Notes: generated by a model not told the origin, from the letters alone. A DNA stretch of 64,000 bases from Nostoc sp. FACHB-973 (GCF_014698115.1 NZ_JACJSJ010000001.1:152420-216419); one strand, 5' to 3'; shown: positions 1 to 9,425, numbered from the stretch's first letter. Made by a program: numbers and translations.

Positions 1-101
1 TCCGGTTAATGTTCTCAGATTTCTTACCCCATGCCCAATGCCCAAGATAGGAATTTCTTATTTTTAATTCTTTCCCAACTGAAGAAATTGAAAGTTCGAC
101 T

Positions 102-299
102 ATGCCGATTCGTAACAGAGATTTAAAACTCCTCAATTTTTTGCACCATGAACTTGAACTTTCAAATGCGGATATTGCTGTAGCGCTACGACACCGTGAG
201 TTAGAAAATGGCCCCTTACCGATGCTTCTCTGGCAGTATGGCTTAGTTAACTTAGAACAGTTAGAAAAGATTTTTGACTGGTTAGCAGAACAAAGTTAA
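102..299 (+). CDS. DUF2949 family protein
   Basis: A 65-residue, soluble, helix-rich protein of the small cyanobacterial DUF2949 family; its biochemical role is unknown. The N-terminal half (RDLKLLNFLHHEL, ADIAVALRHRE) looks helical and the second half contains the family-like segment PLPMLLWQYGLVNLEQLEKIFDWL. The length is normal for the family. No strong Shine-Dalgarno sequence precedes the ATG; only an A/G-rich stretch is seen. It lies upstream of nifV on the same strand, but about 500 bases and an AGAATTC-type repeat tract separate them, so co-transcription is not implied. Confidence 0.75.
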   Translation: MPIRNRDLKLLNFLHHELELSNADIAVALRHRELENGPLPMLLWQYGLVNLEQLEKIFDWLAEQS

Positions 300-313
300 C
301 TAATTTGTAGCTA

Positions 314-354
314 AGAATTCAGAATTCAGAATTCAGAACTCAGAATTCAGAATT
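314..354. repeat. Heptanucleotide tandem repeat tract (AGAATTC type)
   Basis: About five imperfect copies of the 7-mer AGAATTC lie end to end, a short tandemly repeated repetitive (STRR) sequence typical of heterocystous cyanobacteria. Related copies occur near 49,040, 51,320-51,363, 51,530-51,555 and 57,475-57,660. Confidence 0.8.
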
Positions 355-506
355 TATGAGACATAGAGACCACCCAGTTGATAATTCCAAGAAAATCAAG
401 CAGCCTGAATAACCTTGATTTTCCAGTCATTCTGATTCCTGAATGCGGAGATTTGTACCGGGAATAAATTACACACTAATGTTCTAAATAAATCTGAGGT
501 AACAAG

Positions 507-623
507 ATGATGACTACTTTAATTGCTGGATTTTGTGTTTTACTTTGTACAGGATTTGCTAATAGCTATATTAGTTCTTTGCTACTCGAACAAATTTCAA
601 CTGACATCGGTAAAAAAGATTAG
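507..623 (+). CDS. Small membrane peptide, unknown
   Basis: A 38-residue ORF starting with two Met codons. A hydrophobic segment (residues about 3-28, with AGFCVLL and ISSLLL) is followed by a short charged tail ending GKKD. A GAGG Shine-Dalgarno sequence at 496-499 is placed 7 bases before the ATG, the main reason to take it as real. It resembles single-span membrane microproteins of cyanobacteria, but I recognise no family. It sits 172 bases before nifV on the same strand. Confidence 0.4.
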   Translation: MMTTLIAGFCVLLCTGFANSYISSLLLEQISTDIGKKD

Positions 624-795
624 TAAATTATACCAGTTTTTGGTTCTTTGCCATACAGATGTGATGTTGCTAATTGGGCAATAATTGAGGATCATGTATC
701 CTACATATGTATTGTGATATTTTTAGCATTTACCATCACTGGGAATAGTAGAGAGAAACGATATTGAGAATACTTCCAAGAGAGGGATATTTGCA

Positions 796-1929
796 ATGAA
801 TCAAATCATAATTAATGACACTACATTGCGTGATGGTGAACAAGCGGCGGGTGTTGCTTTCAACTTAAAAGAAAAAGTGGCGATCGCCAAGTTTCTCGAT
901 GCCATTGGTATCCCCGAATTAGAAGTTGGGATACCAGCAATGGGTGACGAAGAAACACGGGCAATTTCCGCAATTTGTGACTTGGGTTTGCAAGCAAAAC
1001 TCTTGGGCTGGAACCGCGCTGTCATCTCAGATATTAAGGCTTCCATCGCCTGCGGTCTCAACCGAGTGCATATCGCCATCCCCGTCTCTGGTATCCAAAT
1101 TGCCACTAAATTTCATGGTCAATGGCGGGTAAGTTTACAAAAACTCAAAGACTCCATCAGCTTCGCCGTCGATCGCGGTCTTTGGGTAGCAGTCGGCGGA
1201 GAAGATTCTTCTAGGGCTGATGAAAGTTTCGTCTTAGATGTAGCACTCTCCGCCCAAGAATGGGGTGCATCCCGCTTCCGCTTCTGCGACACCGTAGGAG
1301 TTCTCGATCCGTTTACCACCTACACAAAAGTCAAGCAACTCGTTTCAGCTTTGACAATTCCCCTAGAAATCCACACCCACAATGATTTTGGTCTAGCAAC
1401 AGCCAATGCCCTTGCTGGGATCAAAGCCGGAGCCGCATCTGTGAATACCACAGTCAACGGCTTGGGTGAAAGGGCGGGAAATGCAGCCTTAGAAGAAGTT
1501 GTCATGGCGATTAAACGCATCTACGGCGTAGATTTGGGAATTGAGACTTCCGGCTTGCTAGAACTGTCTCAACTAGTTGCAGCCGCCTCAGGCGCAGATG
1601 TTCCACCTTGGAAAGCGATCGTTGGTGAAAATACCTTCGCCCACGAATCCGGAATTCATGCTCACGGCGTTCTGCAAAACCCTCTCACCTACGAACCATT
1701 TGCGCCCGAAGAAGTGGGTTGCGAACGCCGCTTAGTAGTAGGTAAACATTCTGGAAGACATTTAGTTTCCAACTTACTAGAACAGTATGGAATTTTCTTA
1801 AACTCACAAGAAACCCAGTCAGTTTTAGACGCAGTGCGGCATCAGTCAGTACAGAAAAAACGCAGCCTCACCACAGAAGAAGTGTTGAATTTGGCCAGAG
1901 AACAGAGGTATTCTCATGCAACGCGATGA
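796..1929 (+). CDS. nifV: Homocitrate synthase NifV
   Basis: Condenses acetyl-CoA with 2-oxoglutarate to give homocitrate, the organic ligand of the nitrogenase FeMo-cofactor. The 377-residue protein is a DRE-TIM metallolyase: TTLRDGEQ (residues 9-16) carries the catalytic Arg and metal-binding Asp, the barrel motif HTHNDFGLA is near residue 195, and GLGERAGNA follows. The C-terminal HESGIHAHG and VGKHSGRH segments are typical of the homocitrate synthase / isopropylmalate synthase group. Assignment to NifV rather than LeuA rests on the short length and on nifZ and nifT following directly. AGAGGG at 781-786 is the ribosome binding site. nifZ overlaps its 3' end by 14 bases. Confidence 0.95.
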   Translation: MNQIIINDTTLRDGEQAAGVAFNLKEKVAIAKFLDAIGIPELEVGIPAMGDEETRAISAICDLGLQAKLLGWNRAVISDIKASIACGLNRVHIAIPVSGIQIATKFHGQWRVSLQKLKDSISFAVDRGLWVAVGGEDSSRADESFVLDVALSAQEWGASRFRFCDTVGVLDPFTTYTKVKQLVSALTIPLEIHTHNDFGLATANALAGIKAGAASVNTTVNGLGERAGNAALEEVVMAIKRIYGVDLGIETSGLLELSQLVAAASGADVPPWKAIVGENTFAHESGIHAHGVLQNPLTYEPFAPEEVGCERRLVVGKHSGRHLVSNLLEQYGIFLNSQETQSVLDAVRHQSVQKKRSLTTEEVLNLAREQRYSHATR

Positions 1930-2203
1930 ATTAGAGCTAGACTTGCCACCCGTTTTTGAAATTGGTGAAAAAGTCAGACTTCGCAAACTAATTAAAAACG
2001 ATGGTACCTTTCCTGGTAAAGAAGTCGGCCAAGTTTTAGCTAAGAAAGGAGATATTGGCTACATAGCAAGTATAGGCACATATTTGCAGAGTTCCTATAT
2101 ATATGCTGTGCATTTCTTAGAAACAGGAATTGTCGTCGGCTGTAAGAAAAAAGAACTAGAATCTGTTGAGGAATCTCATGAAAGTAATGTTACGCGTGAA
2201 TGA
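1916..2203 (+). CDS. nifZ: Nitrogenase maturation protein NifZ
   Basis: A 95-residue NifZ protein. In the family it helps mature the second P-cluster of the nitrogenase MoFe protein. The visible core runs [20 protein letters not shown] then [17 protein letters not shown], an SH3-like small barrel with the family's G-D-x-G-Y turn. It starts inside the last codons of nifV (14-base overlap) and ends inside nifT, so the three genes are probably translationally coupled in one operon. Confidence 0.92.
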   Translation: MQRDELELDLPPVFEIGEKVRLRKLIKNDGTFPGKEVGQVLAKKGDIGYIASIGTYLQSSYIYAVHFLETGIVVGCKKKELESVEESHESNVTRE

Positions 2204-2381
2204 TGCCGGCACTTTAGTAGTTTACGTTGCTAAAAAAGACCTGGAAGAAGAAGTAGTCAAACAAACTGATGGCAATGAAGGTAAGATTCTCACCTTAGCA
2301 AATGGCTGGGAATTAGAATTTCGTGAATTACCAGACGTAGCGAATTTACCGCAAACTGTGGAAGCAAAACGGCTTTCGTAA
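2178..2381 (+). CDS. nifT: NifT/FixU protein
   Basis: A 67-residue NifT/FixU protein: MKVMLRV...LVVYVAKKDLEEEVV then GWELEFRELPD. The family is small, conserved in nif clusters, and has no firmly assigned function. The ATG at 2178 is chosen over an in-frame TTG at 2166 because GAGGAA (2168-2173) precedes it and the product then has the usual family length. It overlaps the end of nifZ by 26 bases. A GGGGAGT repeat tract begins directly after the stop, probably marking the operon end. Confidence 0.92.
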   Translation: MKVMLRVNDAGTLVVYVAKKDLEEEVVKQTDGNEGKILTLANGWELEFRELPDVANLPQTVEAKRLS

Positions 2382-2382
2382 G

Positions 2383-2490
2383 AGTGGGGAGTGGGGAGTG
2401 GGGAGTGGGGAGAATAACTAATGCCCAATCCCCATTTTTTATTCCTCATTCCCTATTCCCTATTCCCTATTCCCCATTCCCTATTCCCTA
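2383..2490. repeat. STRR tracts (GGGGAGT, then ATTCCCT)
   Basis: Three to four copies of GGGGAGT (2383-2411) are followed by a tract of the related pyrimidine 7-mer ATTCCCT (about 2440-2490). The two arms are roughly complementary, so a transcript could fold into a long weak hairpin between nifT and the next gene. Confidence 0.8.
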
Positions 2491-2506
2491 TTATTTTTAA
2501 TCAATC

Positions 2507-3052
2507 ATGGGTAACAAATATTTCACGTTATCAGAATTGAACCTTGAAGGACAGTTTTTAGGTTTTGTTGGTGCCCAACCAAAGAAATATAAATATTTGC
2601 AATTGGCAGTTGCAGATGGAACTATGGAAATTAAATTGCCAAAAGAGTTGCGTCGTTCTCTGAGTTTATTGTTAGTTCCTGGTGAGCAAATTCGCGTTTT
2701 TGCTCACAGTCAGTTAGAGTCGCACACAGGTGAAATTAAAATCAAAGCCTATCAAATCACACCAATTGGTACTTGTCCGATTCAAAGTTTGCCACTCCCG
2801 CCGAAAGCCAAGATTATGGTGTGTCAAAAGTCGGGTTGCCTGAAGCGTGGCGGTAAAGGCTTATTATCAGAACTAGAAAAAACTTTGTGCGATCGCGGTT
2901 TATTAGATAAAGTTACCATTGAACATACCAGTTGCCAAAAATGTTGCAGCAGCGCCCCCAACTGTGTTTTACACCTTGGTAAAAAGAAATACAAGAATAT
3001 TCATCCTGAAGCGATCGCATCTTTGTTAGAAAGTCATTTAACTGAAAATTAA
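2507..3052 (+). CDS. (2Fe-2S) thioredoxin-like ferredoxin-domain protein
   Basis: 181 residues. The C-terminal half is a thioredoxin-fold [2Fe-2S] domain with Cys at 106 and 111 (CQKSGC) and at 143, 147 and 153 (TSCQKCCSSAPNC), arranged like the cluster-binding C-x4-C and C-x3-C pairs of the family. The N-terminal 90 residues (LEGQFLGFVG...ELRRSLSLLLVPGEQIRVFAH) look like a small OB-like beta domain. It probably carries electrons or senses redox state. Its place directly after nifVZT suggests a link with nitrogen fixation, but a 125-base repeat-filled gap means it may have its own promoter. Confidence 0.8.
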   Translation: MGNKYFTLSELNLEGQFLGFVGAQPKKYKYLQLAVADGTMEIKLPKELRRSLSLLLVPGEQIRVFAHSQLESHTGEIKIKAYQITPIGTCPIQSLPLPPKAKIMVCQKSGCLKRGGKGLLSELEKTLCDRGLLDKVTIEHTSCQKCCSSAPNCVLHLGKKKYKNIHPEAIASLLESHLTEN

Positions 3053-3302
3053 TAACTTTTTCTAGCTATTTTTCAAATAATACGCAATTTTTTAGGGGGT
3101 AAAAATTTTATCCCTATTTGTTGTTGGTATTCTTTTTTTAGTCTCCTTGTCAAATGGCGATCGGCTAAGTTATAACTACTACAACGTTAGTAATACTAAA
3201 TACAAACAGAACTTATATCAATTTTATGTAGTCTTGTTTAACCATGACTGCAAACTTATTGTGTATAAATTTTCTGTAATTACTTTAACTACTTAAAAAT
3301 AA

Positions 3303-3635
3303 ATGTCTTTGTTTACCAATTTACTCAATCTGCATCCAGGAAACAAGCCGCGTGAAGATTTTTTTACTGAGATTGTTGCTTATTTTTTGTCCCTGAATCA
3401 AGATATTTTACTTGCTTGGCTAAAACATCACTCAATCATTAGTGATGATAATTATTCCAGCATCAAGATTTCAACCCAACAAGAACATCAAGCACTAGCA
3501 AGCCATACTGAGGATAGCAGATTTGATATTGTCGTTGAACTTTCAACTGGTTTAAACACAGATGTAATAATTATTGAATCAAAAATCGGTTCTACAGCAA
3601 GATTGGGGCAATTAGAAAAATACGCTAGAAGCTGA
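3303..3635 (+). pseudogene. Truncated PD-(D/E)XK nuclease-family protein
   Basis: A 110-residue N-terminal part of a larger PD-(D/E)XK-type protein. The core is visible as RFDIVVEL (Asp near 80) and DVIIIESKIG (Glu-x-Lys near 92-94), then GQLEKYA, where homologues normally continue for well over 100 residues. Here it stops at ARS. Another frame continues for about 17 sensible codons (LEADKEAELDILSS) to a stop near 3678, so a frameshift and truncation are likely. Codon use is AT-rich, like an accessory gene. Probably non-functional, although the nuclease core itself is present. Confidence 0.6.
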
Positions 3636-3735
3636 TAAAGAAGCAGAGTTAGATATATTATCATCTTCTATCGCATAAATTTAATCAGTCGCAACTATAT
3701 TAAAATAAAAATAACCTTTCATTCCCTTAGTTGTT

Positions 3736-4335
3736 ATGAGCCTTGCTACTGCTAAACGCTTCACCATAGCTGAATATCACCGTTTGATAGAACTCGGTTT
3801 CTTTAGTGAGGATGAGAGAGTTGAGCTAATTAGAGGAGAAATAGTACAGATGGCAGCAAAAGGTACATCACACTCTGTTTGTAGCACCCGCTTATATCGG
3901 GAGTTATTCAAGCTGGTTGCAGAAAAAGCGATTCTTCGAGGACAAGAACCAATTATTATAGCTGATGACAGCGAACCAGAACCCGATCTAGTCATTGTAC
4001 AAAATCGTCCTGATGAATATTTAGAAGCTCATCCTAGCCCATCTGATGTATTGCTGGTAATTGAAATTTCTAATTCGACTTTGAAATACGATCAAGATGT
4101 AAAATTATCTCTTTATGCAGAAGCTGGTATTTCCGACTATTGGATATTTAATTTAGTAGATAATTATCTTGAATGTTATAGTGAACCTTATCAAGCTTTG
4201 CAAGGTAAGTTTGGTTATCGTCGCAAAGTTATTTATCTGCCAAATGAATTAGTTAACCTGCCATCTTTCGCTGATTTAGTTGTGGATTTATCTAAAGTTT
4301 TTCCTAGAGATTGTTTCCAAAATCATGCATATTAA
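3736..4335 (+). CDS. Uma2 family endonuclease-like protein
   Basis: 199 residues of the Uma2 (DUF820) family, a PD-(D/E)XK-fold group greatly expanded in cyanobacteria whose cellular role is largely untested. The core reads EPDLVIVQ (metal-binding Asp, about residue 85), VLLVIEISNST (Glu) and KLSLYAEAGISDYWIFN, the usual C-terminal fold segment. The N-terminal FTIAEYHRLIELGFF...VELIRGEIVQMA is also typical. The length matches the family. It is not in an evident operon; the gene before it is a truncated nuclease and the locus after it is a TA pair on the other strand. Confidence 0.88.
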   Translation: MSLATAKRFTIAEYHRLIELGFFSEDERVELIRGEIVQMAAKGTSHSVCSTRLYRELFKLVAEKAILRGQEPIIIADDSEPEPDLVIVQNRPDEYLEAHPSPSDVLLVIEISNSTLKYDQDVKLSLYAEAGISDYWIFNLVDNYLECYSEPYQALQGKFGYRRKVIYLPNELVNLPSFADLVVDLSKVFPRDCFQNHAY

Positions 4336-4344
4336 ATTTAAAAT

Positions 4345-4610
4345 CTACTTATCTTGATAAACATCTCTTCGATGCCCTACTCTCACAACTTTAATTATCA
4401 GTACCTCATCTTGAATCTCGTACAAAATACGATAATTACCAATACGAATACGATATTTATTGTCGGCATTCTCTAGTTTGACAACGCCACTAGGACCAGG
4501 ATTTTCAGCCAAAGCTAAAATTTTATCGTTAATTCTATATCTCGAATATCAGCAGATAATTTTTTTAATTCTTTTGCAGCCCTGGTAGAAATTTCTATTT
4601 GATAAGTCAC
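4345..4610 (-). pseudogene. RelE/ParE-type toxin, frameshifted
   Basis: Starts with GTG at 4610, sharing a GTGA overlap with the antitoxin stop, as in a classical TA operon. It reads VTYQIEISTRAAKELKKLSADIR and then stops after 31 codons. Dropping two bases from a TATA run (4536-4540 on the plus strand) restores RINDKILALAENPGPSG, YRIRIGNYRILYEIQ and the conserved RelE end VVRVGHRRDVYQDK. The lesion therefore looks like a dinucleotide duplication in an otherwise well preserved toxin of about 87 residues. RelE toxins cleave ribosome-bound mRNA; this copy should be inactive unless the shift is a sequencing error or is corrected by slippage. Confidence 0.82.
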
Positions 4611-4810
4611 GATTCTAATTCTTGCTTATACTGTTCCCAAGTAATAGTCGGTTCATTTTCCGCTTCTTCAAAGGCTTTAAGATCCTCTTCGTCCTCTGTT
4701 TTCCGAATATCTAACAGTTCTAGAACATCTTCTAAAGTGTCTTCATAAGCTTCTTCTAGTCTTTTATTGATTGTTTTTAACAACTCTTGTCTTTTAGTTG
4801 TGGTTTCCAT
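4607..4810 (-). CDS. Antitoxin of a RelE-type TA module
   Basis: 67 residues from the Met of METTTKRQ; GAGG precedes this ATG, so an upstream in-frame ATG (4834) is not used. The chain is strongly acidic and helical (LLKTINKRLEEAYEDTLEDVLELLDIRK) and ends in a disordered-looking tail with TITWEQYKQELES, as in antitoxins that wrap RelE toxins. Its stop overlaps the toxin start by three bases. The antitoxin frame is intact while the toxin is frameshifted. The exact antitoxin family is not assigned. Confidence 0.75.
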   Translation of the reverse strand: METTTKRQELLKTINKRLEEAYEDTLEDVLELLDIRKTEDEEDLKAFEEAENEPTITWEQYKQELES

Positions 4811-5047
4811 AATTAACCTCTGCAACTGCAACATTTTTCATTAATTTCCGCTTGAGTCATTCTTGTGGCAAACAGACTCATTAAGAATTTTTTATCGGCC
4901 AAATTACTAATTATTTCATTATAGTGCGTATACTTGCTATAATAGTTTAATATAATTGAAGATTATTGCTATTTACCGCTGATACTGATATCCTCGTTAA
5001 TGTGAAGTCAGCGGAGGTTTATTAGTAGATTTTCCCTATAAATCGTC

Positions 5048-5836
5048 ATGCTAGACTACAACACACCTGAGTATCTTCCTTCCTCAGAAGAGTTACCTTG
5101 CTCCGACGATACACCTGTGGACAATGAACTACAAAACCTGATTCCCAACTTATTAAAAGCAATCTTAGCTTTAATTTGGCAAGACCGATGGGACTGGTTT
5201 TTTGGTGTTGATATGGGCATTTACGATCGCACACGTCAAATTCGGCGAACTCCCATAATTCCCGATGGTTTTCTCAGCATAGGAGTACCACGCCGCAAGA
5301 ACGATCCTAAGGGAAGGTTAAGCTATGTTTTGTTAGAAGAAAATAACGTTTCTCCGATATTGGTATTGGAAGTTGTTTCTCAAACCTACGGCGGAGAATA
5401 TGATAAAAAAAAGACCGATTATGCTCAGTTGGGCGTGCTGTATTATGTCATTTACAACCCTGATTATTATCAGCGTGATAAACATGAATCTTTTGAGGTT
5501 TATCGCTTAGAAAATGGTGAATATGTGCGCCAGCTTGGTGAACCTGTATGGATACCTGAAATAGCCTTAGGAATTGGTACAGGTGAAGGTATCCATGAAG
5601 GATGGCAGCGCCACTGGCTATACTGGTTTGATGAGCAAGGTAATAGATTTCCCACTCCAGAAGAACTTGCAGAACAAGCAAGTATTCGCGCCCAGCAGGA
5701 AAGTATTCGCGCCCAACAAGAAAGTATTCGCGCCCAACAAGAAAGTATTCGCGCCCAACAGGAACGACAGCAACGAGAATTAGCAGAACAACTCTTGCAG
5801 CGTTACCGAGAACGCTTTGGCGAATTACCTGATTAA
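5048..5836 (+). CDS. Uma2 family protein with C-terminal heptad repeats
   Basis: 262 residues, longer than most Uma2 proteins. The nuclease-like core spans roughly residues 55-185: IPDGFLSIGVP (Asp), SPILVLEVVSQTYGGEY (Glu) and KKKTDYAQLGVLYYVIYNP. After a WFDEQGNRFPTPEELAEQA linker come four copies of the 7-residue unit SIRAQQE (encoded at 5691-5774), then a charged helix RQQRELAEQLLQRYRERF. This end should form a coiled coil and may mediate oligomerisation. It stands alone between a TA locus and a convergent acyltransferase gene. Confidence 0.87.
   Translation: MLDYNTPEYLPSSEELPCSDDTPVDNELQNLIPNLLKAILALIWQDRWDWFFGVDMGIYDRTRQIRRTPIIPDGFLSIGVPRRKNDPKGRLSYVLLEENNVSPILVLEVVSQTYGGEYDKKKTDYAQLGVLYYVIYNPDYYQRDKHESFEVYRLENGEYVRQLGEPVWIPEIALGIGTGEGIHEGWQRHWLYWFDEQGNRFPTPEELAEQASIRAQQESIRAQQESIRAQQESIRAQQERQQRELAEQLLQRYRERFGELPD
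5691..5774 (+). repeat. Four tandem 21-bp units inside a Uma2 gene
   Basis: Four nearly identical 21-base units (AGTATTCGCGCC plus 9 bases) encode SIRAQQE four times in frame. The unit length is a multiple of three, so copy-number change would lengthen or shorten the coiled coil without breaking the gene. Confidence 0.95.
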
Positions 5837-5843
5837 TCCTTAA

Positions 5844-5868
5844 GTTTCTCTCTATAAAATAGAGAAAC
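5844..5868 (+). terminator. Possible terminator hairpin after Uma2 gene
   Basis: An 8-bp inverted repeat (GTTTCTCT / AGAGAAAC) begins 7 bases after the Uma2 stop. There is no clear T run after it, so it is a weak candidate; it also lies between convergent genes. Confidence 0.35.
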
Positions 5869-5979
5869 ATTCTAGCTTAAAAATTTACCGAGTTTATTTC
5901 ATTCTATAAAAAAGAATCAGAATACAGAATTCAGAATTATTCTTGATAAATTAAATAGCTAGATTAATTTATTTTAATT

Positions 5980-7371
5980 TCAAATCAAAGCCTCCAAGGC
6001 TTGTTGCAAATCATTCGTCACATCTGCAACAGCTTGCCTAGCACCCAAACGATTCTCTTTATATGCCGGGTAACGTTCAGAAATAGATATGGGTTCACCC
6101 ACAGTTATTTTGACTTGTTCCTTCCCTAATTGTGGACGCTGGACAGCTTTACCGCCTTGAATTTTAGCAATCATTTTCCATAGAATTAGAGTTGTTTCCG
6201 CAAATCTTTCTACTGTTGGTTTTTCTTTAATATAATTACCAGAAACCGCCACAAAACTTTCTACTAAACGCATGTGCCACATCCGCGCATTGGCTTCTTC
6301 GGCAACGCGATCGCCTAAAGCTTTTTCCACAACAGATACTCCTTTAACATCCTTAAATTCTTCTCTAAATATATAATTCCAACCAGCTTGTTCTACTCGC
6401 CGACAGCGGTCACTTAAACTACCTTTTGACTGCAAATCAAAATACTGTTCTGAGATTAACAGCGCTGCATTCAACAAAGCTTGTAAACGAACTGCTAATG
6501 CTTGATTTCTATCTGGAATTTGCTCAGCAACAATCTTGGCATCTGGCAGTTTTTGATGATAGAAACGCGTGTAAAATACTTCCATCAGCGAAAGTAAATG
6601 TTCCGCCAAAATTAATAAGCGGGGATAAAGCGTTTCTACAGCAGCAACATTGCCTGGTTGTGGTGGATTCACAGGTAAACCACTAGCTGCTTCCAATTCA
6701 CTTAAAAGATTAGCGATCGCATCCCAAGGAGCATCAACATAACTATACTTAATCCCAACTGGTACAATTAAAACCTGTTGGTCACGTCCAGCTTTTTGCA
6801 AATCCTCAGCACACCAAAAGCCTAACTGGGCAATACCAGGTTCCAAGGGGCTGATAATCTCCGACAACCCATTGGTAGCACCTTCTGGCGCCGCAGCCAT
6901 CGGAAAGTTTCCATTAGCAAACAAGTCACGCGCCGAACGTAACCCCGTCCAATCAGCCTTACCCCGCTGAATGGGAGTACCACCCAAACTAGACATAATC
7001 CAGCCAATGTGAGAACCTGCCCATAGAGGAATGCCGCGATCGTAGATAAAATGAGCATGAATCGGAAGTTGTAGCGCTGTGCCTTGCGATCGTGCTACCT
7101 TTGGCACGAGTTGAGACAGCAAGTAGCCCAAACCAAGTGGATCGTCGGTTTTAGGATGGCGAAAAGCCAGCATAAAACGGATCTTACCCTCCTGGAACTG
7201 GCGATAGAGATCTACCAAAACTTCTACGTTGTCTGCTTCAATTTTGGTAATAGGTGTTTGCCAGTTTATCCAACTCGGTAACAACAGATGGACAACTCGT
7301 AGAAATAAGGGGTTGAACGCTGGAGGAATAAATTCTAAAGGTGGCTGTGCTTGATAAATTACATTAGACAA
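5980..7371 (-). CDS. 1-acyl-sn-glycerol-3-phosphate acyltransferase family protein
   Basis: 463 residues of the PlsC-like acyltransferase superfamily. The HX4D catalytic motif is HPKTDD (His72, Asp77), and the acceptor-binding EG motif is APEGATNG (Glu163-Gly164). A GGTPIQRGK block lies between them and a VPVGIKYSY segment follows. The C-terminal half (about residues 230-463) is unusually long for PlsC and may be a regulatory or membrane-association region. It probably acylates a lipid or phospholipid precursor at the membrane; the exact substrate is not clear. It is transcribed divergently from proS, with a repeat-filled spacer of 239 bases. Confidence 0.8.
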   Translation of the reverse strand: MSNVIYQAQPPLEFIPPAFNPLFLRVVHLLLPSWINWQTPITKIEADNVEVLVDLYRQFQEGKIRFMLAFRHPKTDDPLGLGYLLSQLVPKVARSQGTALQLPIHAHFIYDRGIPLWAGSHIGWIMSSLGGTPIQRGKADWTGLRSARDLFANGNFPMAAAPEGATNGLSEIISPLEPGIAQLGFWCAEDLQKAGRDQQVLIVPVGIKYSYVDAPWDAIANLLSELEAASGLPVNPPQPGNVAAVETLYPRLLILAEHLLSLMEVFYTRFYHQKLPDAKIVAEQIPDRNQALAVRLQALLNAALLISEQYFDLQSKGSLSDRCRRVEQAGWNYIFREEFKDVKGVSVVEKALGDRVAEEANARMWHMRLVESFVAVSGNYIKEKPTVERFAETTLILWKMIAKIQGGKAVQRPQLGKEQVKITVGEPISISERYPAYKENRLGARQAVADVTNDLQQALEALI

Positions 7372-7388
7372 GGTTGTTTTCTCCTAAA

Positions 7389-7545
7389 GTGACTGGGGAG
7401 TGGGGAATGGGGACTAGGGACTGGTGACTGGGGACTGGTGACTAGGGACTGGGAAGTAATAATTTTTTTAACTGTCAATACTCAGTACCCAATTCCCAAT
7501 CACCAATCCCCAATCACCAGTCCCCAATCCCCAGTCCCTTTGTAC
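7389..7545. repeat. STRR tract in acyltransferase-proS spacer
   Basis: GGGGACT/GGTGACT-type heptamers in one orientation (7389-7452) face CCCAATC/CCCCAGT-type heptamers in the other (about 7487-7540), giving a long imperfect inverted repeat between divergent promoters. Confidence 0.8.
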
Positions 7546-7610
7546 TTTATCCTTGATAATTCATACTTTAGTTGACATAGAAATTAGCGATTCTGGAAAG
7601 GGAATAAACG

Positions 7611-9425
7611 ATGCGACTATCACAAATGTTATTCGTTACACTGCGGGATGATCCAGCTGATGCTGAGATTCCCAGCCATAAATTATTACTCCGTGCGGGT
7701 TACATTCGTCGCATCGGTAGCGGTGTTTATGCTTATCTCCCGCTGATGTGGCGGGTACTGCAAAAGGTTTCCCAAATTGTGCGCGAAGAAATGAACGCTA
7801 CAGGCGCACAAGAATGTCTTTTACCGCAATTACAACCTGCTGATTTATGGAAGGAATCGGGACGTTGGGATACTTACACCAAAGCTGAGGGAATCATGTT
7901 TTCCCTAATCGATCGCCGCGATCAACAATTAGGATTAGGCCCAACTCATGAAGAAGTGATCACAGCGATCGCTCGTGATATGATTCGTTCCTATCGCCAG
8001 CTACCTCTGCATCTCTACCAAATTCAAACCAAATTCCGCGATGAAATTCGTCCCCGCTTTGGTTTGATGCGCGGACGAGAATTCATCATGAAAGACGGCT
8101 ACTCTTTCCACGTCGATGAAGCTAGCCTCAAAAAAACTTACGACGATATGTATCAAGCCTACAGCAATATGCTGCGGCGTTCTGGTTTAGCTTTTCGGGC
8201 AGTGGAAGCTGATTCTGGTGCAATTGGTGGTTCTGGTTCCACAGAATTTATGGTGTTGGCGGAAGCTGGCGAAGACGAAGTTCTCTACACTGAGGATGGC
8301 AAATACGCCGCTAACGTAGAAAAGGCTGTTTCTTTACCAATTGACGCGGAACCTTCACGGTTTACAACCTACGAGAAACGCGATACACCTGGAACAGAGA
8401 CCATTGAAACAGTCTCGAAATTCCTCAAATGTTCTCCCACCCAAGTGGTGAAAAACGTCCTTTACCAAACAGTTTATAACAATGGTATGACGGTTTTGGT
8501 TTTGGTGAGCATCCGAGGCGACCAAGAAGTTAATGAGGTCAAGTTGCAAAATGAATTGACCAAATTAGCTTCTGACTATGGTGCTACAACTATTATTAGT
8601 TTGAGCGTACCAAATTCTGAAGCGCAGCAAACATGGACAGCGAAATCTCTGCCTTTAGGCTACATTGCGCCAGACATCGCAGATGAGTATATTGCCGCCA
8701 ATAAACAGATTCATCCTCAATTTTTGCGCTTGGTAGATCGAACAGCCGTTGATTTAAAAAACTTTGTCACAGGTGCGAATGAAACTGGCTATCACGTAGT
8801 TGGTGCTAACTGGAACGAGCAATTTAAGTTACCAGAACGAGTAGTAGATGTGCGTAAAGCTAGACCAGGCGATCGCGCCGTCCACAACCTAGAACAACTC
8901 TTACAAAGCGCCAGGGGAATTGAAGCAGGTCACATATTCCAATTAGGCACTAAATATTCCCAAGCGATGGGAGCAACTTATACCAATGAACAGGGTGAAG
9001 AAAAGCCGCTATTTATGGGTTGTTTTGGTGTAGGTGTATCGCGTTTAGCCCAAGCCGCCGTAGAGCAATCTTATGATAAAGATGGGATTATTTGGCCAGT
9101 AGCGATCGCACCTTATCACGCGATCGTCACAATCCCCAACATTAATGATGCTCAACAAGTCGAAATCGCCGAAAAACTTTACACACAACTCAATCAAGCC
9201 GGAATTGAAACCTTACTCGATGACCGCGATGAACGAGCTGGAGTGAAATTCAAAGATGCAGACTTGATAGGCATCCCATACAGAATTGTAACCGGGCGAG
9301 CGATCGCTAATGGCAAAGTCGAAGTTGTAGAAAGAGCGACTCGTAAATCCCAAGAAATCGCCATTGATGAAGTGACAACAACACTTAAACAGTGGGTTAA
9401 TGAGGGAATAGGGAATAGGGAGTAG
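7611..9425 (+). CDS. proS: Prolyl-tRNA synthetase
   Basis: Charges tRNA-Pro. The 604-residue protein is of the bacterial type: class II motif 2 ([25 protein letters not shown], about residues 140-165), an editing INS domain in the middle (about 225-385, with [13 protein letters not shown]), motif 3 ([18 protein letters not shown], about 468-485) and a C-terminal anticodon-binding domain. The last codons (NEGIGNRE and stop) are written by a GGGAATA/GGGAGTA heptamer tract that continues past the gene, so the original C-terminus may have been altered by the repeat. Confidence 0.97.
   Translation: MRLSQMLFVTLRDDPADAEIPSHKLLLRAGYIRRIGSGVYAYLPLMWRVLQKVSQIVREEMNATGAQECLLPQLQPADLWKESGRWDTYTKAEGIMFSLIDRRDQQLGLGPTHEEVITAIARDMIRSYRQLPLHLYQIQTKFRDEIRPRFGLMRGREFIMKDGYSFHVDEASLKKTYDDMYQAYSNMLRRSGLAFRAVEADSGAIGGSGSTEFMVLAEAGEDEVLYTEDGKYAANVEKAVSLPIDAEPSRFTTYEKRDTPGTETIETVSKFLKCSPTQVVKNVLYQTVYNNGMTVLVLVSIRGDQEVNEVKLQNELTKLASDYGATTIISLSVPNSEAQQTWTAKSLPLGYIAPDIADEYIAANKQIHPQFLRLVDRTAVDLKNFVTGANETGYHVVGANWNEQFKLPERVVDVRKARPGDRAVHNLEQLLQSARGIEAGHIFQLGTKYSQAMGATYTNEQGEEKPLFMGCFGVGVSRLAQAAVEQSYDKDGIIWPVAIAPYHAIVTIPNINDAQQVEIAEKLYTQLNQAGIETLLDDRDERAGVKFKDADLIGIPYRIVTGRAIANGKVEVVERATRKSQEIAIDEVTTTLKQWVNEGIGNRE

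Noticed and set aside
624..795. NtcA box upstream of nifV
   Set aside because: GTA and TAC triplets are present, but none with the required 8-base spacing.
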